Shown piece after piece: positions 56,542-64,000 of a stretch of 64,000 nt of DNA. The stretch is from assembly GCF_900114675.1 (NCBI RefSeq), contig NZ_FOZM01000002.1, positions 496,001-560,000 of the forward strand, in the 5' to 3' direction. The position numbers and the translations under genes were made by a program. The notes below the pieces were generated by a model that saw nothing but the letters and a program-made list of their open reading frames with translations, ran no database searches and was not told where the DNA came from. This DNA is from Yoonia litorea. Lineage in GTDB: Bacteria; Pseudomonadota; Alphaproteobacteria; Rhodobacterales; Rhodobacteraceae. Position 1 is the first letter of the stretch. Every line of letters starts with the position of its first letter.

Positions 56542-56717
56542 GTGAAACCAGTTTCGACCCCAAAATGCTTGAGGCGCTGGTCTGCCCGATGACGCAGGAA
56601 CGGCTTGCCTATGATGCCGACAAGCAGGAGCTTGTCAGCAAGGCCGGGAAGCTCGCCTTCCCGATCCGCAACGGGATTCCGGTGATGCTGGTGGATGAGG
56701 CGCGCGCCCTCGACTAG
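56538..56717 (+). CDS. Trm112 family protein
   Basis: 59 residues, absent from most short-ORF calls because of its size. It has [20 protein letters not shown], with one of the usual cysteines kept (VCPM), and the C-terminal [18 protein letters not shown], the family signature. Trm112 proteins act as small activating partners of methyltransferases in eukaryotes; in bacteria the role is unclear. The start overlaps the Lon-N stop by four bases. The convergent SLC13 gene begins three bases after the stop. Confidence 0.9.
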   Translation: MSETSFDPKMLEALVCPMTQERLAYDADKQELVSKAGKLAFPIRNGIPVMLVDEARALD

Positions 56718-56720
56718 GCG

Positions 56721-58610
56721 TCAGAAGAACAACGCCAGCCCTGTCATCGAGACGATCAGGAACAGTACCGTCATGATCCCCCCTGAGCGGACGAAATCCA
56801 TCACGCGATAGCCTGCCGGCCCCATGATCAGCGCGTTCACCTGATGCGTCGGAATCAGGAAAGAGTTTGATGTGGAAATCGCCACGGTCAGGGCAAAAAC
56901 AGCCGGATTCGCGCCTGCTTCGACAGCAATCGAAATTGCAAGCGGCACCAGAAGCACCGTCGCGCCGACGTTCGACATCACCAGCGTAAAGACCGTCGCC
57001 AGCACCGCGATGCCGATCTGCAATGCCAGAACCGGCCATCCGTCCAGCAAAACGAGGATCTGATGCGCGATCCAGCCAGCGGTGCCTGTGTTCTGCACCG
57101 CCTGCCCCAGAGGAATAAGCGAGGCGAGCAGGAAAACCGTGCTCCAGCTTACTGCGGCGTAGGCTTCGTCAATCGAAAGCACACGGCTCAGGATCATGCC
57201 AAGCGCCCCTGTCATCAGGCAAAGCGAAAGCATCACATCGGTAAAAAGGATCAGCCCCAGTGTGATCGCAAAAAAGACCAGCGCGGGTTTGACCTTGTGG
57301 GGGCGCATTTCCTCTTGCGGGAAATCAGAGGTCACCACGACGAAATTCTTGTCCTTCTTGACCCGCGCAAGGCGTTCCCACTGCACGTGCACGACCAGCG
57401 TATCGCCTGCCTGCAACGGAACCAGACCCACATGGGTCGCGGGATGATCGTCGGTTTCGACGTGACTCAGCGTCTCTTCGCCGCGATGGATCGCAAGGAT
57501 CGACAGCCCATGGCTTTGGCGCAGACGCAGATCAATCGGGGCGCGCCCGATAGCAGCCGAGCCCGGCGGAATGACGACCTCTGCCACGCCTGATTCAGTC
57601 GCCGCGAAATCGTCGGCAAACACATCGAGTTCGGGCAGGATTTCCAACCCGAAAGGGTGCGCGAATTCCTCCCAGACCACGCGTCTGAGCCCCAGAATTG
57701 CAAGCCGCGACGGCGCTTCGATCACGGTGTCGGCCATGGGTGCGATGACCTTCTTGCCGCGATAAGAGGTCCCGAGGATATAAAGGTGATGCGCCATCAT
57801 GATGTCAGACAGCTTTTGCCCGATCAGGATCGAGCCTTCTGGCACCTTGATTTCAAAGAAGTCCGCGCGCAGCCCATAGGTCTTTTCGATGTAGACCTGC
57901 ATGGACCGCGCAGAATTCGCATCCGCCCCGTAGTCGCGCGATTTGGGCAGAATCCACCGCCCGAAGACGACAAAATAGATGATCCCTGTCAACACCAGCA
58001 TGATCCCGATGGGCGTCACCGAAAACAGGCCGAATGTCTCCATCTGTTGATCGGCTGGCAGCATGGCATTGCCAGACAGGATCAGGTCGTTGAGCAGGAT
58101 CAACGGTGACGACCCCACCAACGTGATGGTCCCGCCAAGGATCGCGCAAAAGCCCATCGGCATCAAAAGACGGCTGAGCGGGATGCCTGTGCGCGTCGCG
58201 ATCCGGCTGACAACCGGAATAAACAGGGCCGCAGCACCCACGTTTTGCATAAACGAGCTGATCACCCCGACAGAGCCGGAGACGATAGGAATGATCCGGC
58301 CTTCGGTCTCGCCCCCGCGTTTCAGGATCAGCGCGGCAACCTTTGACATCAGGCCCGTGCGGTCCAGCCCCGCGCCGATGATCATCACCGCGATGATCGA
58401 AATGACCGCATTTGACGAAAAACCGACGAAGAGGTCGGCAGGCCGTGCAAGGGTTTCAAGACCCGGCAGGTAGCTCAGCCCGCCAAGCAGGACGAGAACC
58501 ATCACCGCGGCCACATCAATTCTGACAATTTCAGAGACAAACAGAAAAACGGTAAGGCCAAGCAGGCACAGGACGGCCATCATCTCGAACGTCAAGACCG
58601 GCGCTTCCAT
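56721..58610 (-). CDS. SLC13-family permease with two RCK_C (TrkA-C) domains
   Basis: 629 residues. N-terminal membrane segments carry FAMMAVLCLLG-type helices and GVISSFMQNVGAAALFIPVV, the Na-coupled anion-permease signature. Between about 215 and 400 lie two regulatory TrkA-C-like domains (PEGSILIGQKLSDIMMAHHL and GLSILAIHRGEETLSH). The C-terminal membrane half has NVGATVLLVPLAISIAVEAG. Such proteins are often annotated as sulfate or dicarboxylate permeases; the substrate cannot be read off. Confidence 0.9.
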   Translation of the reverse strand: MEAPVLTFEMMAVLCLLGLTVFLFVSEIVRIDVAAVMVLVLLGGLSYLPGLETLARPADLFVGFSSNAVISIIAVMIIGAGLDRTGLMSKVAALILKRGGETEGRIIPIVSGSVGVISSFMQNVGAAALFIPVVSRIATRTGIPLSRLLMPMGFCAILGGTITLVGSSPLILLNDLILSGNAMLPADQQMETFGLFSVTPIGIMLVLTGIIYFVVFGRWILPKSRDYGADANSARSMQVYIEKTYGLRADFFEIKVPEGSILIGQKLSDIMMAHHLYILGTSYRGKKVIAPMADTVIEAPSRLAILGLRRVVWEEFAHPFGLEILPELDVFADDFAATESGVAEVVIPPGSAAIGRAPIDLRLRQSHGLSILAIHRGEETLSHVETDDHPATHVGLVPLQAGDTLVVHVQWERLARVKKDKNFVVVTSDFPQEEMRPHKVKPALVFFAITLGLILFTDVMLSLCLMTGALGMILSRVLSIDEAYAAVSWSTVFLLASLIPLGQAVQNTGTAGWIAHQILVLLDGWPVLALQIGIAVLATVFTLVMSNVGATVLLVPLAISIAVEAGANPAVFALTVAISTSNSFLIPTHQVNALIMGPAGYRVMDFVRSGGIMTVLFLIVSMTGLALFF

Positions 58611-59010
58611 CGTTACCTCCTGACGGCAAGCCTAACGGCAATGCGCCGCCGCGCAAAGATATGTCGCGGGTCTTGTGAAACTCTTCTTCTTCATGTGGTT
58701 ATTCGGTCAGACCGGGCAAGGCGGGGAAGGCAACGCGCGGTTGTGTAAGTGGCCGGAAAGCAATCGTGTCTAATGTCCTGTCTTGGATATCCAGCCACGG
58801 AAGCTGACACCTTCCGGTCAAGATCAGGTTTCGCATTGGTCCTCAGACCACCCCCTCATTGGGTGCAGGACACGCGCGACGCAATTGGAAGGTTTTCGGC
58901 CTTCCAAAGCGAGAGACCATTTGTGGCGGGCCCGCCCCCTTGATCTTCCATTTAATACACTGCCGATTGCCGGGCCGCCCTGATGGGCCGCCGGGCCATT
59001 TGTGCTGGGA
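58611..59010. other. Intergenic region upstream of the SLC13 gene
   Basis: About 400 bases with no supported gene. It has the hairpin TTGGAAGG-ttttcgg-CCTTCCAA (58885-58907), the 12-base palindrome GGCGGGCCCGCC (58925-58936) and a GGGCCGCC pair close to the end of the ubiH gene. Short open frames here are not convincing. Confidence 0.5.
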
Positions 59011-60222
59011 TCACCCCCGCATCAGCCGCGGCAGGTCTCCGGTGAGGCCAGCCGCCTCGCGGATGAAATTGCGTCTTAGCCCCGGCGCGGCATTCACCAG
59101 CCCCATGCCGATGTCCCGCACAGTGCGCAACAACGGGTTGTCGTTGGAAAAGAGCTTGTTGAAGGTATCCGTGGCCAGTGCCAGCGTCGCCGTATCGAAC
59201 CGCCGCCATTGCTGATAGCGTGCCAGCACCTGTGGGCTGCCGATGTCTTCGCCGCGGCTACGGGCCGTTTCCAGCACATCGGCCAGCGCGGCCACATCGC
59301 GCAGACCGGCATTCAGCCCTTGGCCCGCAATCGGATGCACCCCATGCGCAGCATCTCCCACCAGCGCCAGACGCTCTGCGATAAAACTGTTGGCAAGTGT
59401 CAGGTTCAGCGGATAGGCGTAGCGCGCACCGACAAGGCTGATCTGGCCCAGAAAGCTTCCGAAGGCAGGCCGCAAGGCCTCCAGAAAATCGGCGTCATCC
59501 ATGGCGACCAGCTCTTTCGCGCGGGCCTCTGTCTCGCTCCAGACGATTGAACAGCGGTTGCCGGTCAAGGGCAGGATCGCCAGTGGTCCTGCGGGCATGA
59601 AGAACTGATGCGCGATACCGCCATGCGGCTTTTCGTGGGCGACGGCGCAGACAACGCCCATCTGGCCGTAGCCCCATCCGGTGCGCTTGATCCCTGCGCG
59701 TTCAGCGGTGCCGCTGGCCCGCCCGTCGGATCCCACCAGCACGCGTCCGGTGACGGTCTTGCCAGAGGCGAGCGTGACTTGCGCACGGTAAGCGTCGGCC
59801 TCTTGCGCGACCACGGTCTCTTGGGAAAGCTGTGTGATCAGCGGGCTCTCGGCCATTGCGTCCAGAAACGCGCGGCGCAGATGCCTGTCCTCAACCATAA
59901 AGCCCATCGGGCCTTCTTCGATTTCGGCATGATCAAAGTGCATCATCCAAGGGGACGGTCCCTCGCCAGCGCGGCCGTCGGTCACTTTGATTTCCAGCAT
60001 GGGCTGGGCCTTGTCCTTGATCGCGTCCCACACCCCGATCCCGCGCAACAGCCGCATGGAGGCATGGGCCAGCGCGTAGGACCTGCCGTCAAACGCGGGG
60101 TCCTTGCGGGTGTCAATCGGCAGGCGGTCAATGATGGTCACGCGAAAACCGGCGTTCGCGACCGCCAGGGCAAGCGCGGGCCCGTTCAGCCCGCCGCCAA
60201 CGATAATCAAATCAGTATCCAT
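59011..60222 (-). CDS. UbiH/UbiF/COQ6-type FAD-dependent hydroxylase
   Basis: 403 residues. FAD Rossmann motif LIIVGGGLNGPALALAVANA, the DGRSYALAHASMRLL segment, and the second FAD motif LVGDAAHGVHPIAGQGLNAG with the conserved GD. It hydroxylates a ring position in ubiquinone synthesis; which position cannot be decided. ATG at 60222; the open frame extends to 60405 but without family resemblance. The amidase gene is divergent with 82 bases between. Confidence 0.93.
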   Translation of the reverse strand: MDTDLIIVGGGLNGPALALAVANAGFRVTIIDRLPIDTRKDPAFDGRSYALAHASMRLLRGIGVWDAIKDKAQPMLEIKVTDGRAGEGPSPWMMHFDHAEIEEGPMGFMVEDRHLRRAFLDAMAESPLITQLSQETVVAQEADAYRAQVTLASGKTVTGRVLVGSDGRASGTAERAGIKRTGWGYGQMGVVCAVAHEKPHGGIAHQFFMPAGPLAILPLTGNRCSIVWSETEARAKELVAMDDADFLEALRPAFGSFLGQISLVGARYAYPLNLTLANSFIAERLALVGDAAHGVHPIAGQGLNAGLRDVAALADVLETARSRGEDIGSPQVLARYQQWRRFDTATLALATDTFNKLFSNDNPLLRTVRDIGMGLVNAAPGLRRNFIREAAGLTGDLPRLMRG

Positions 60223-60304
60223 GCTGCGCAATATGCGTCCCGGACCGGGATTGTCCATGCGCCGCTTGGCCGCTAGGTATCTTTCAAAAGAACGGGAGAG
60301 CGAC

Positions 60305-61648
60305 ATGGACGACTGGCGGTGGATGACAGCGGCTGACCTTGGCCGTGCAATTGGCGCAGGCCAGATTGATCCTGTGGCGCTGACTGACACGTTTCTTGAC
60401 GCCATTGATGCCCATGAGTTCCGGGACCGTATCTATGCGCGCGTGACCCACGACCGCGCACGGGCCGAGGCAAAGGATGCTGCATCGCGTGCGCAGTCGG
60501 GTTTGCGCCGTGGACCGCTGGACGGGGTGCCGATCTCCTGGAAGGATCTTTTCGACACAGCCGGCATCGGCACCGAAGCTGGCACCAGACTGATGGACGG
60601 CCGCGTTCCCGACACAGATGCCGAGGTCTTGCAGAACGCCACGGCGGCAGGTCTGGTCTGCCTCGGCAAGACCCATATGTCCGAAATCGCTTTTTCGGGT
60701 CTGGGCCTTAATCCCGTCATGGGAACACCGCCTTGCGTGAATGATCACGACGCCGTGCCGGGCGGGTCATCCAGCGGTGCAGGGGCGTCTGTGGCATTCG
60801 GACTTGCGGCAGCGGGGATCGGGTCGGACACGGGCGGCTCAGTGCGCATCCCTTCGGCGTGGAATGATCTGGTCGGGCTGAAAACGTCCCACGGGCGTTT
60901 GTCGCTTGAAGGTGTCGTACCGCTTTGCCTGACCTTCGATACGGTCGGTCCGCTTTGCCGGTCGGTCGAGGACGCGGGGCTGTTCCTTGCCATTCTGGAA
61001 GGCAGCAAGCCTGCCGACCTGACCGCAGCGTCGCTGGACGGTGTGCGCCTGATGGTTCTGGATACGATTGTGCCGGATGATGTGCGCGATGCACCGCGTG
61101 AGGCCTTCGAAGGGGCCGTCGCAAAGCTCAAGGCAGCAGGCGCGCAGATCGAGCACCGCTTTTTCGCGCAGCTTTTTGATGCCTTTAACGTCGCAGGCGA
61201 TCTCTATGCGGCTGACAGCTATGGCTGGTGGCGCGATCTGGTCGAGGCAAACCCCGAAAAGATGTTCCCGCAAATCCTTGAACGGGTGCGCGGCGGGCAA
61301 ACGGTGAAGGGGGCCGACTATTGCGCTGGCTGGAACATGCTGCGCGGTATCCGGCGCGAGTATTTCGAATGGACCAGTCAGTTTGATGCCGTGATCATGC
61401 CAAGCGCCCCGATCCTGCCGCCCAATGCGGACCGGCTTTTGACCGACGATGACTATTACAAATCCGAGAACTTACTGGCCTTGCGCAATACGCGGGTGGC
61501 GAATCTGATGGATGTCTGCTCGATCACTTTGCCGACGGCGGTGCCATCTTGCGGGATCATGTTCAACGGGCAGCGCGGAACAGAAGAGCGGTTGCTGCGG
61601 TTGGCGGCAGCGGCGGAAAAGATCGTCAAAGGCGCGTCCGACAACTAG
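60305..61648 (+). CDS. Amidase (amidase signature family)
   Basis: 447 residues. The Ser-Ser-Lys triad is present: Lys in PISWKDLFDTAG, the first Ser in GSSSGAGASVAFGLAAAG, and the second in GSDTGGSVRIPSAW. The family hydrolyses amides or transfers the amide group, for example indoleacetamide or aryl amides; the substrate is unknown. GGGAGAG lies close upstream of the ATG at 60305. The protein is slightly shorter than GatA and lacks gatB or gatC neighbours, so it is not a tRNA amidotransferase subunit. Confidence 0.93.
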   Translation: MDDWRWMTAADLGRAIGAGQIDPVALTDTFLDAIDAHEFRDRIYARVTHDRARAEAKDAASRAQSGLRRGPLDGVPISWKDLFDTAGIGTEAGTRLMDGRVPDTDAEVLQNATAAGLVCLGKTHMSEIAFSGLGLNPVMGTPPCVNDHDAVPGGSSSGAGASVAFGLAAAGIGSDTGGSVRIPSAWNDLVGLKTSHGRLSLEGVVPLCLTFDTVGPLCRSVEDAGLFLAILEGSKPADLTAASLDGVRLMVLDTIVPDDVRDAPREAFEGAVAKLKAAGAQIEHRFFAQLFDAFNVAGDLYAADSYGWWRDLVEANPEKMFPQILERVRGGQTVKGADYCAGWNMLRGIRREYFEWTSQFDAVIMPSAPILPPNADRLLTDDDYYKSENLLALRNTRVANLMDVCSITLPTAVPSCGIMFNGQRGTEERLLRLAAAAEKIVKGASDN

Positions 61649-61706
61649 CTTTGCGCGATATCAGCGGTCGCTGGGTGATTTCCTGCTGTCACACTGTAGA
61701 AACTGA

Positions 61707-61740
61707 AAAGCGCCCCTGGGAAGGCTCCCAAAGGCGCTTT
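61707..61740. terminator. Two-tier terminator between the amidase and small secreted-protein genes
   Basis: An outer stem AAAGCGCC/GGCGCTTT encloses an inner stem TGGGA-AGGC-TCCCA. On the minus strand it is followed by TTTTC. It sits between two converging genes and can end both. Confidence 0.8.
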
Positions 61741-61770
61741 CTAAGATTTCGCAGTCGTCAGGCGTGTGCC

Positions 61771-62019
61771 TTACTCGTCGTCTTCGACGATGGCAATCGA
61801 CAGGCCTGGGGCATCAGCAAGCCCACCGGCGGCTTTGTCGGTTTTGCCGTTGCCGCCATTGTTGGCACCGCCGGTGACCATGCCTTCTTCATCAAGGTTC
61901 AGGCCCCAGACGACCTTGCCGCCCCCGTTGACAACAACGGCGTCAAAGTGTCCACCGGCAAATGCGGCGGATGACATCGAAAAAATTGTAGCTGTTGCAA
62001 GTGCGATTGTCGTCTTCAT
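61771..62019 (-). CDS. Small secreted protein of unknown function
   Basis: 82 residues. The signal peptide MKTTIALATATIFSMSSAAFA is clear. The mature part is Gly/Asn-rich with FDAVVVNGGGKVVWGLNLDE and an acidic tail ending in EDDE. No family recognised. ATG at 62019 with GGAGG seven bases upstream on the minus strand. A 12-base palindrome lies in its promoter region. Confidence 0.8.
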   Translation of the reverse strand: MKTTIALATATIFSMSSAAFAGGHFDAVVVNGGGKVVWGLNLDEEGMVTGGANNGGNGKTDKAAGGLADAPGLSIAIVEDDE

Positions 62020-62086
62020 TGTTTTCCTCCGGTTGTTAATGAACTTGATACGGAGGCTTTGCGACGCAGGATCAATATAATCGGAC

Positions 62087-62098
62087 AATTGCGCAATT
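62087..62098. promoter_or_regulatory. AATTGCGCAATT palindrome upstream of the small secreted-protein gene
   Basis: A perfect 12-base palindrome whose edge is 7 bases upstream of a TATATT box (62074-62079, minus strand), placed so that a bound protein would block or aid the promoter. Confidence 0.5.
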
Positions 62099-62190
62099 AT
62101 CTTTCAAGCCATTGGATTAAATGAATAATATTATTGTTCGCCCAACCCCTCTCGTTCATCCTGTCTTAATGTTGCCATATTCGATGCTGT

Positions 62191-62697
62191 CTAAGCCGTG
62201 AGGACGAAGGTGCGCAAATCGTCGAAATCCGTGATCCGTTTCACTGTTGCCGTCCCCTCAACCTTCGTGACTTCATCCCGCACAAACGGCATCCAGTTGC
62301 GGTCGATGCTCCAGACTGTCTGAAACAGGGCCCGTGTTTCTGGCGGGTCTTTGTAGCCTGCGGGCATGTCCTCGGTCTGACCTGCCTGCCATTTCGCCTG
62401 TCTTTCTGCCAAGAGCCAGAAATTCTGCCACAGCGGGAAATCACACAAGATCACATGCGTCGCGCGGGCCAAGCGGGGGGCGAAGCTGCCCTTGAACCCC
62501 ATGCCGTCGATAACCCATCCCTCGCTTGCGATCATGTCCTCGTGGGCGGCGTTGAATTGCGGCTCTGGCACCAGTTTCCAGTCTTCGGTCCACATGATCT
62601 TGTCGACCTCATGCAGGGGCAAGTTATGCTCTGCGGCCAATTTGCGGGCGAGCGTTGATTTGCCACTACCGGCGTTTCCGAGGATTGCGATGCGCAT
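62191..62697 (-). CDS. P-loop AAA-type kinase-like protein (FlaR/adenylate kinase-like)
   Basis: 168 residues. The Walker A loop GNAGSGKS lies at 7-14 and WVIDGMGFKGSFAPRLARAT forms the central part. The layout recalls the adenylate kinase-like topology-modulation proteins (FlaR-like); the substrate is not known. ATG at 62697 with AAGGAG five bases upstream. Confidence 0.85.
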   Translation of the reverse strand: MRIAILGNAGSGKSTLARKLAAEHNLPLHEVDKIMWTEDWKLVPEPQFNAAHEDMIASEGWVIDGMGFKGSFAPRLARATHVILCDFPLWQNFWLLAERQAKWQAGQTEDMPAGYKDPPETRALFQTVWSIDRNWMPFVRDEVTKVEGTATVKRITDFDDLRTFVLTA

Positions 62698-63024
62698 GGG
62701 TGCTCCTTTCAAGCGCGATTAGGGGGCGTTGGGCATGCGTTTGCAACCCAGCTCTCGCCCGGTGGGCACCACCGGGCATCGCCCGACCTCCCACAGGAGG
62801 GCGATTTGCGACGCCTCAATCCGCTCAATCGTGGCGATTATTGAAGGCCAGCGCGTGCCATAGGCGCTGCAAACGCCCTCCAAGTCGGGCGATGCCCTCT
62901 GCGCCTTGCATGACTCAAAAGCCACAATATCAGCCACTTGTGCCCGATTTGCTGGACAGGGCCGCCCCCTGCGGGCTAGTTTGGACAAAAGCGGGGCGAA
63001 ATGATCCCGTAAATTGAGGCAGTT
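62698..63024. other. Intergenic region with nested hairpins
   Basis: About 330 bases. It carries GCCCGGTGG-GCA-CCACCGGGC (62757-62777), then ATCGCCC...GGGCGAT around an inner CCTCC/GGAGG stem (62778-62805). The 16-base segment starting GGGCATCGCCCGAC (62774-62789) recurs inverted at 62882-62897. No gene is supported. Confidence 0.6.
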
Positions 63025-64000
63025 ATGGTATTTCCCGAGCGGTTTTCGGACCTTCCGGCAGCGACGTGGCCACGCTTGCGTGCGCTTTTGGACGTGCCGA
63101 CAAAGGCGTCCGAGACGATCAACATGACCATTGGCGAGCCGCGCCACCCGTTTCCTGCCTTTGTGGGCGAGATCCTTGCGGCCAATCTGCAGGGCTTTGG
63201 CAAATACCCCGACAACTACGGTGTGCCTGCACATCTGGAGGCCATTCAGGGGTTTCTGAACCGCCGCTATGGTCTGGATATCCCGACGGATCAAATCCTG
63301 ACACTCAACGGCACCCGCGAGGGGCTTTACAACGCTGCGATGGCACTTTGCCGTGAGGAAAAGAACGGGCAGCAACCTGTCATTCTGACGCCCAATCCCT
63401 TCTATCAGGTCTATGCGGTGGCGGCCCTCTCTGTCGGGGCAGAGGCGCGCTATGTGCCTGCAACGGTGGAAAGCGGTCATCTGCCGGATTTTCACGCCTT
63501 GCCTGCGGATGTGCTGGACCGCACTGCGATTGCCTATGCCTGTTCACCTGCAAACCCGCAGGGGGCTGTCGCTGATGAGGGCTATTGGCGCGACCTGATC
63601 ACGCTGGCCGAGAAGCATGACTTCATGATCTTTGCGGATGAATGCTACTCGGAGATTTACCGCGACACGCCCCCGCCCGGGGCGCTTGAGATTGCCACCC
63701 GTATGGGGGCCGATCCCGAGCGCGTTGTAATCTTCCATTCCCTGTCGAAGCGATCGAACCTGCCGGGGTTGCGCGCAGGCTTCTGTGCTGGCGGACCGGA
63801 GGCGATCAAGCGTCTGCGCCTGTTGCGCGCTTTTGCCGGTGCGCCTTTGTCAGAGCCGTTACAGGCCGTTGCGACAGCGGCGTGGAACGATGAGGCGCAT
63901 GTGGTCGAGAACCGCGCGCTCTATCATCGCAAATACGCGATTGCCGACGACATTCTGGGGCATATCGATGGCTACCAGTCCCCGCAGGCGGGGTTCTTTC
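63025..64000 (+). CDS. Class I/II aminotransferase (N-succinyl-diaminopimelate aminotransferase-like), 3' end cut by the window
   Basis: 325 residues before the window edge; the frame stays open to it. Motifs: NMTIGEPRHPFPAFVGEI near the start, YPDNYGVPAHLEAIQGFLNR, LTPNPFYQVYAVAALS, SPANPQGAV, the cofactor Asp in FADECYSEIY, and the PLP lysine K242 in SLSKRSNLPGLRAGF. The pattern is that of DapC-type enzymes in the diaminopimelate pathway, though related aminotransferases share much of it. ATG at 63025 with GAGG close upstream. Confidence 0.85.
   Translation, partial: MVFPERFSDLPAATWPRLRALLDVPTKASETINMTIGEPRHPFPAFVGEILAANLQGFGKYPDNYGVPAHLEAIQGFLNRRYGLDIPTDQILTLNGTREGLYNAAMALCREEKNGQQPVILTPNPFYQVYAVAALSVGAEARYVPATVESGHLPDFHALPADVLDRTAIAYACSPANPQGAVADEGYWRDLITLAEKHDFMIFADECYSEIYRDTPPPGALEIATRMGADPERVVIFHSLSKRSNLPGLRAGFCAGGPEAIKRLRLLRAFAGAPLSEPLQAVATAAWNDEAHVVENRALYHRKYAIADDILGHIDGYQSPQAGFF

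Noticed and set aside
58749..59215. Short plus-strand frames between the SLC13 and ubiH genes
   Set aside because: No ribosome sites, no conserved motif, and partly antisense to ubiH.
62655..63017. Plus-strand frame of about 120 codons before the aminotransferase gene
   Set aside because: It overlaps the 5' end of the kinase-like gene on the other strand and the hairpin region; Cys/Arg-rich translation, no ribosome site.

Overview
The window reads as a chromosomal segment of an alphaproteobacterium of the Rhodobacteraceae (Roseobacter group). The signs are the F1 ATP synthase cluster in the order atpH-A-G-D-C with the Fo genes elsewhere, moderately high GC, tightly packed genes with 4-base overlaps, frequent GTG and TTG starts, and marker families typical of the group (DUF1674/SDHAF4-like, DUF2161, DUF3726, TIGR01459 HAD, YcjX/TIGR01620 pair, TamA/TamB, UbiH, Trm112). 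No rRNA, tRNA, CRISPR array, insertion sequence or prophage module was seen. This assignment is inference from protein families and gene order; no search was run.

Layout. 1-1.9 kb: 5' end of a heparinase II/III-type gene, rsmB, and a divergent SDHAF4-like gene. 2-6.9 kb: surface functions (Wza-like export lipoprotein, RTX-type beta-propeller protein, galE, small DUF2793 protein). 7.0-12.3 kb: promoter region and F1 ATP synthase operon, ending in a strong bidirectional terminator. 12.3-14.7 kb: Gly/Ser/Thr-rich lipoprotein with a TbpB-like domain, an H-type lectin protein and an unknown gene. 14.8-17.3 kb: prs, an HCCA isomerase-like protein and an alpha/beta hydrolase. 17.3-22.3 kb: a minus-strand run of ppaC, HAD phosphatase, MaoC hydratase, ribF, YcgN and threonine aldolase. 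22.4-22.85 kb: a compact unit with its own promoter, two near-identical five-codon micro-ORFs each followed by a hairpin, and a 61-residue Arg-rich ORF. This is the most unusual structure in the window. 22.9-28.5 kb: DUF2161 protein, TraB/GumN protein, a small possibly interrupted gene, a KsdD-like flavoprotein and an acyl-CoA synthetase.

28.9-31.7 kb: a small new gene, a PepSY-like secreted protein and an OmpR-type two-component pair, apparently one operon. 31.7-34.1 kb: the TIGR01620/YcjX pair. 34.4-36.4 kb: WecA/MraY-type sugar-phosphate transferase and truA. 36.4-38.5 kb: a two-gene unit of unknown function (DUF3726 plus a 549-residue protein). 38.7-44.7 kb: tamA-tamB, overlapping. 44.8-50.4 kb: a five-gene oligopeptide ABC importer with an attenuating terminator after oppA. 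50.6-56.7 kb: hemerythrin protein, small periplasmic protein, dapB, rbfA, phosphodiester glycosidase, Nudix and SGNH hydrolases, thioredoxin-TPR, Lon-N protein, Trm112. 56.7-64 kb: SLC13 permease, UbiH-type hydroxylase, amidase, small secreted protein, P-loop kinase-like protein and the 5' part of a DapC-type aminotransferase cut by the window end.

Most of the content is core metabolism and envelope biogenesis. The less explained parts are the intergenic elements: the micro-ORF unit, a dispersed hairpin element found twice, several sharp palindromes before operons, and the unknown gene pairs.
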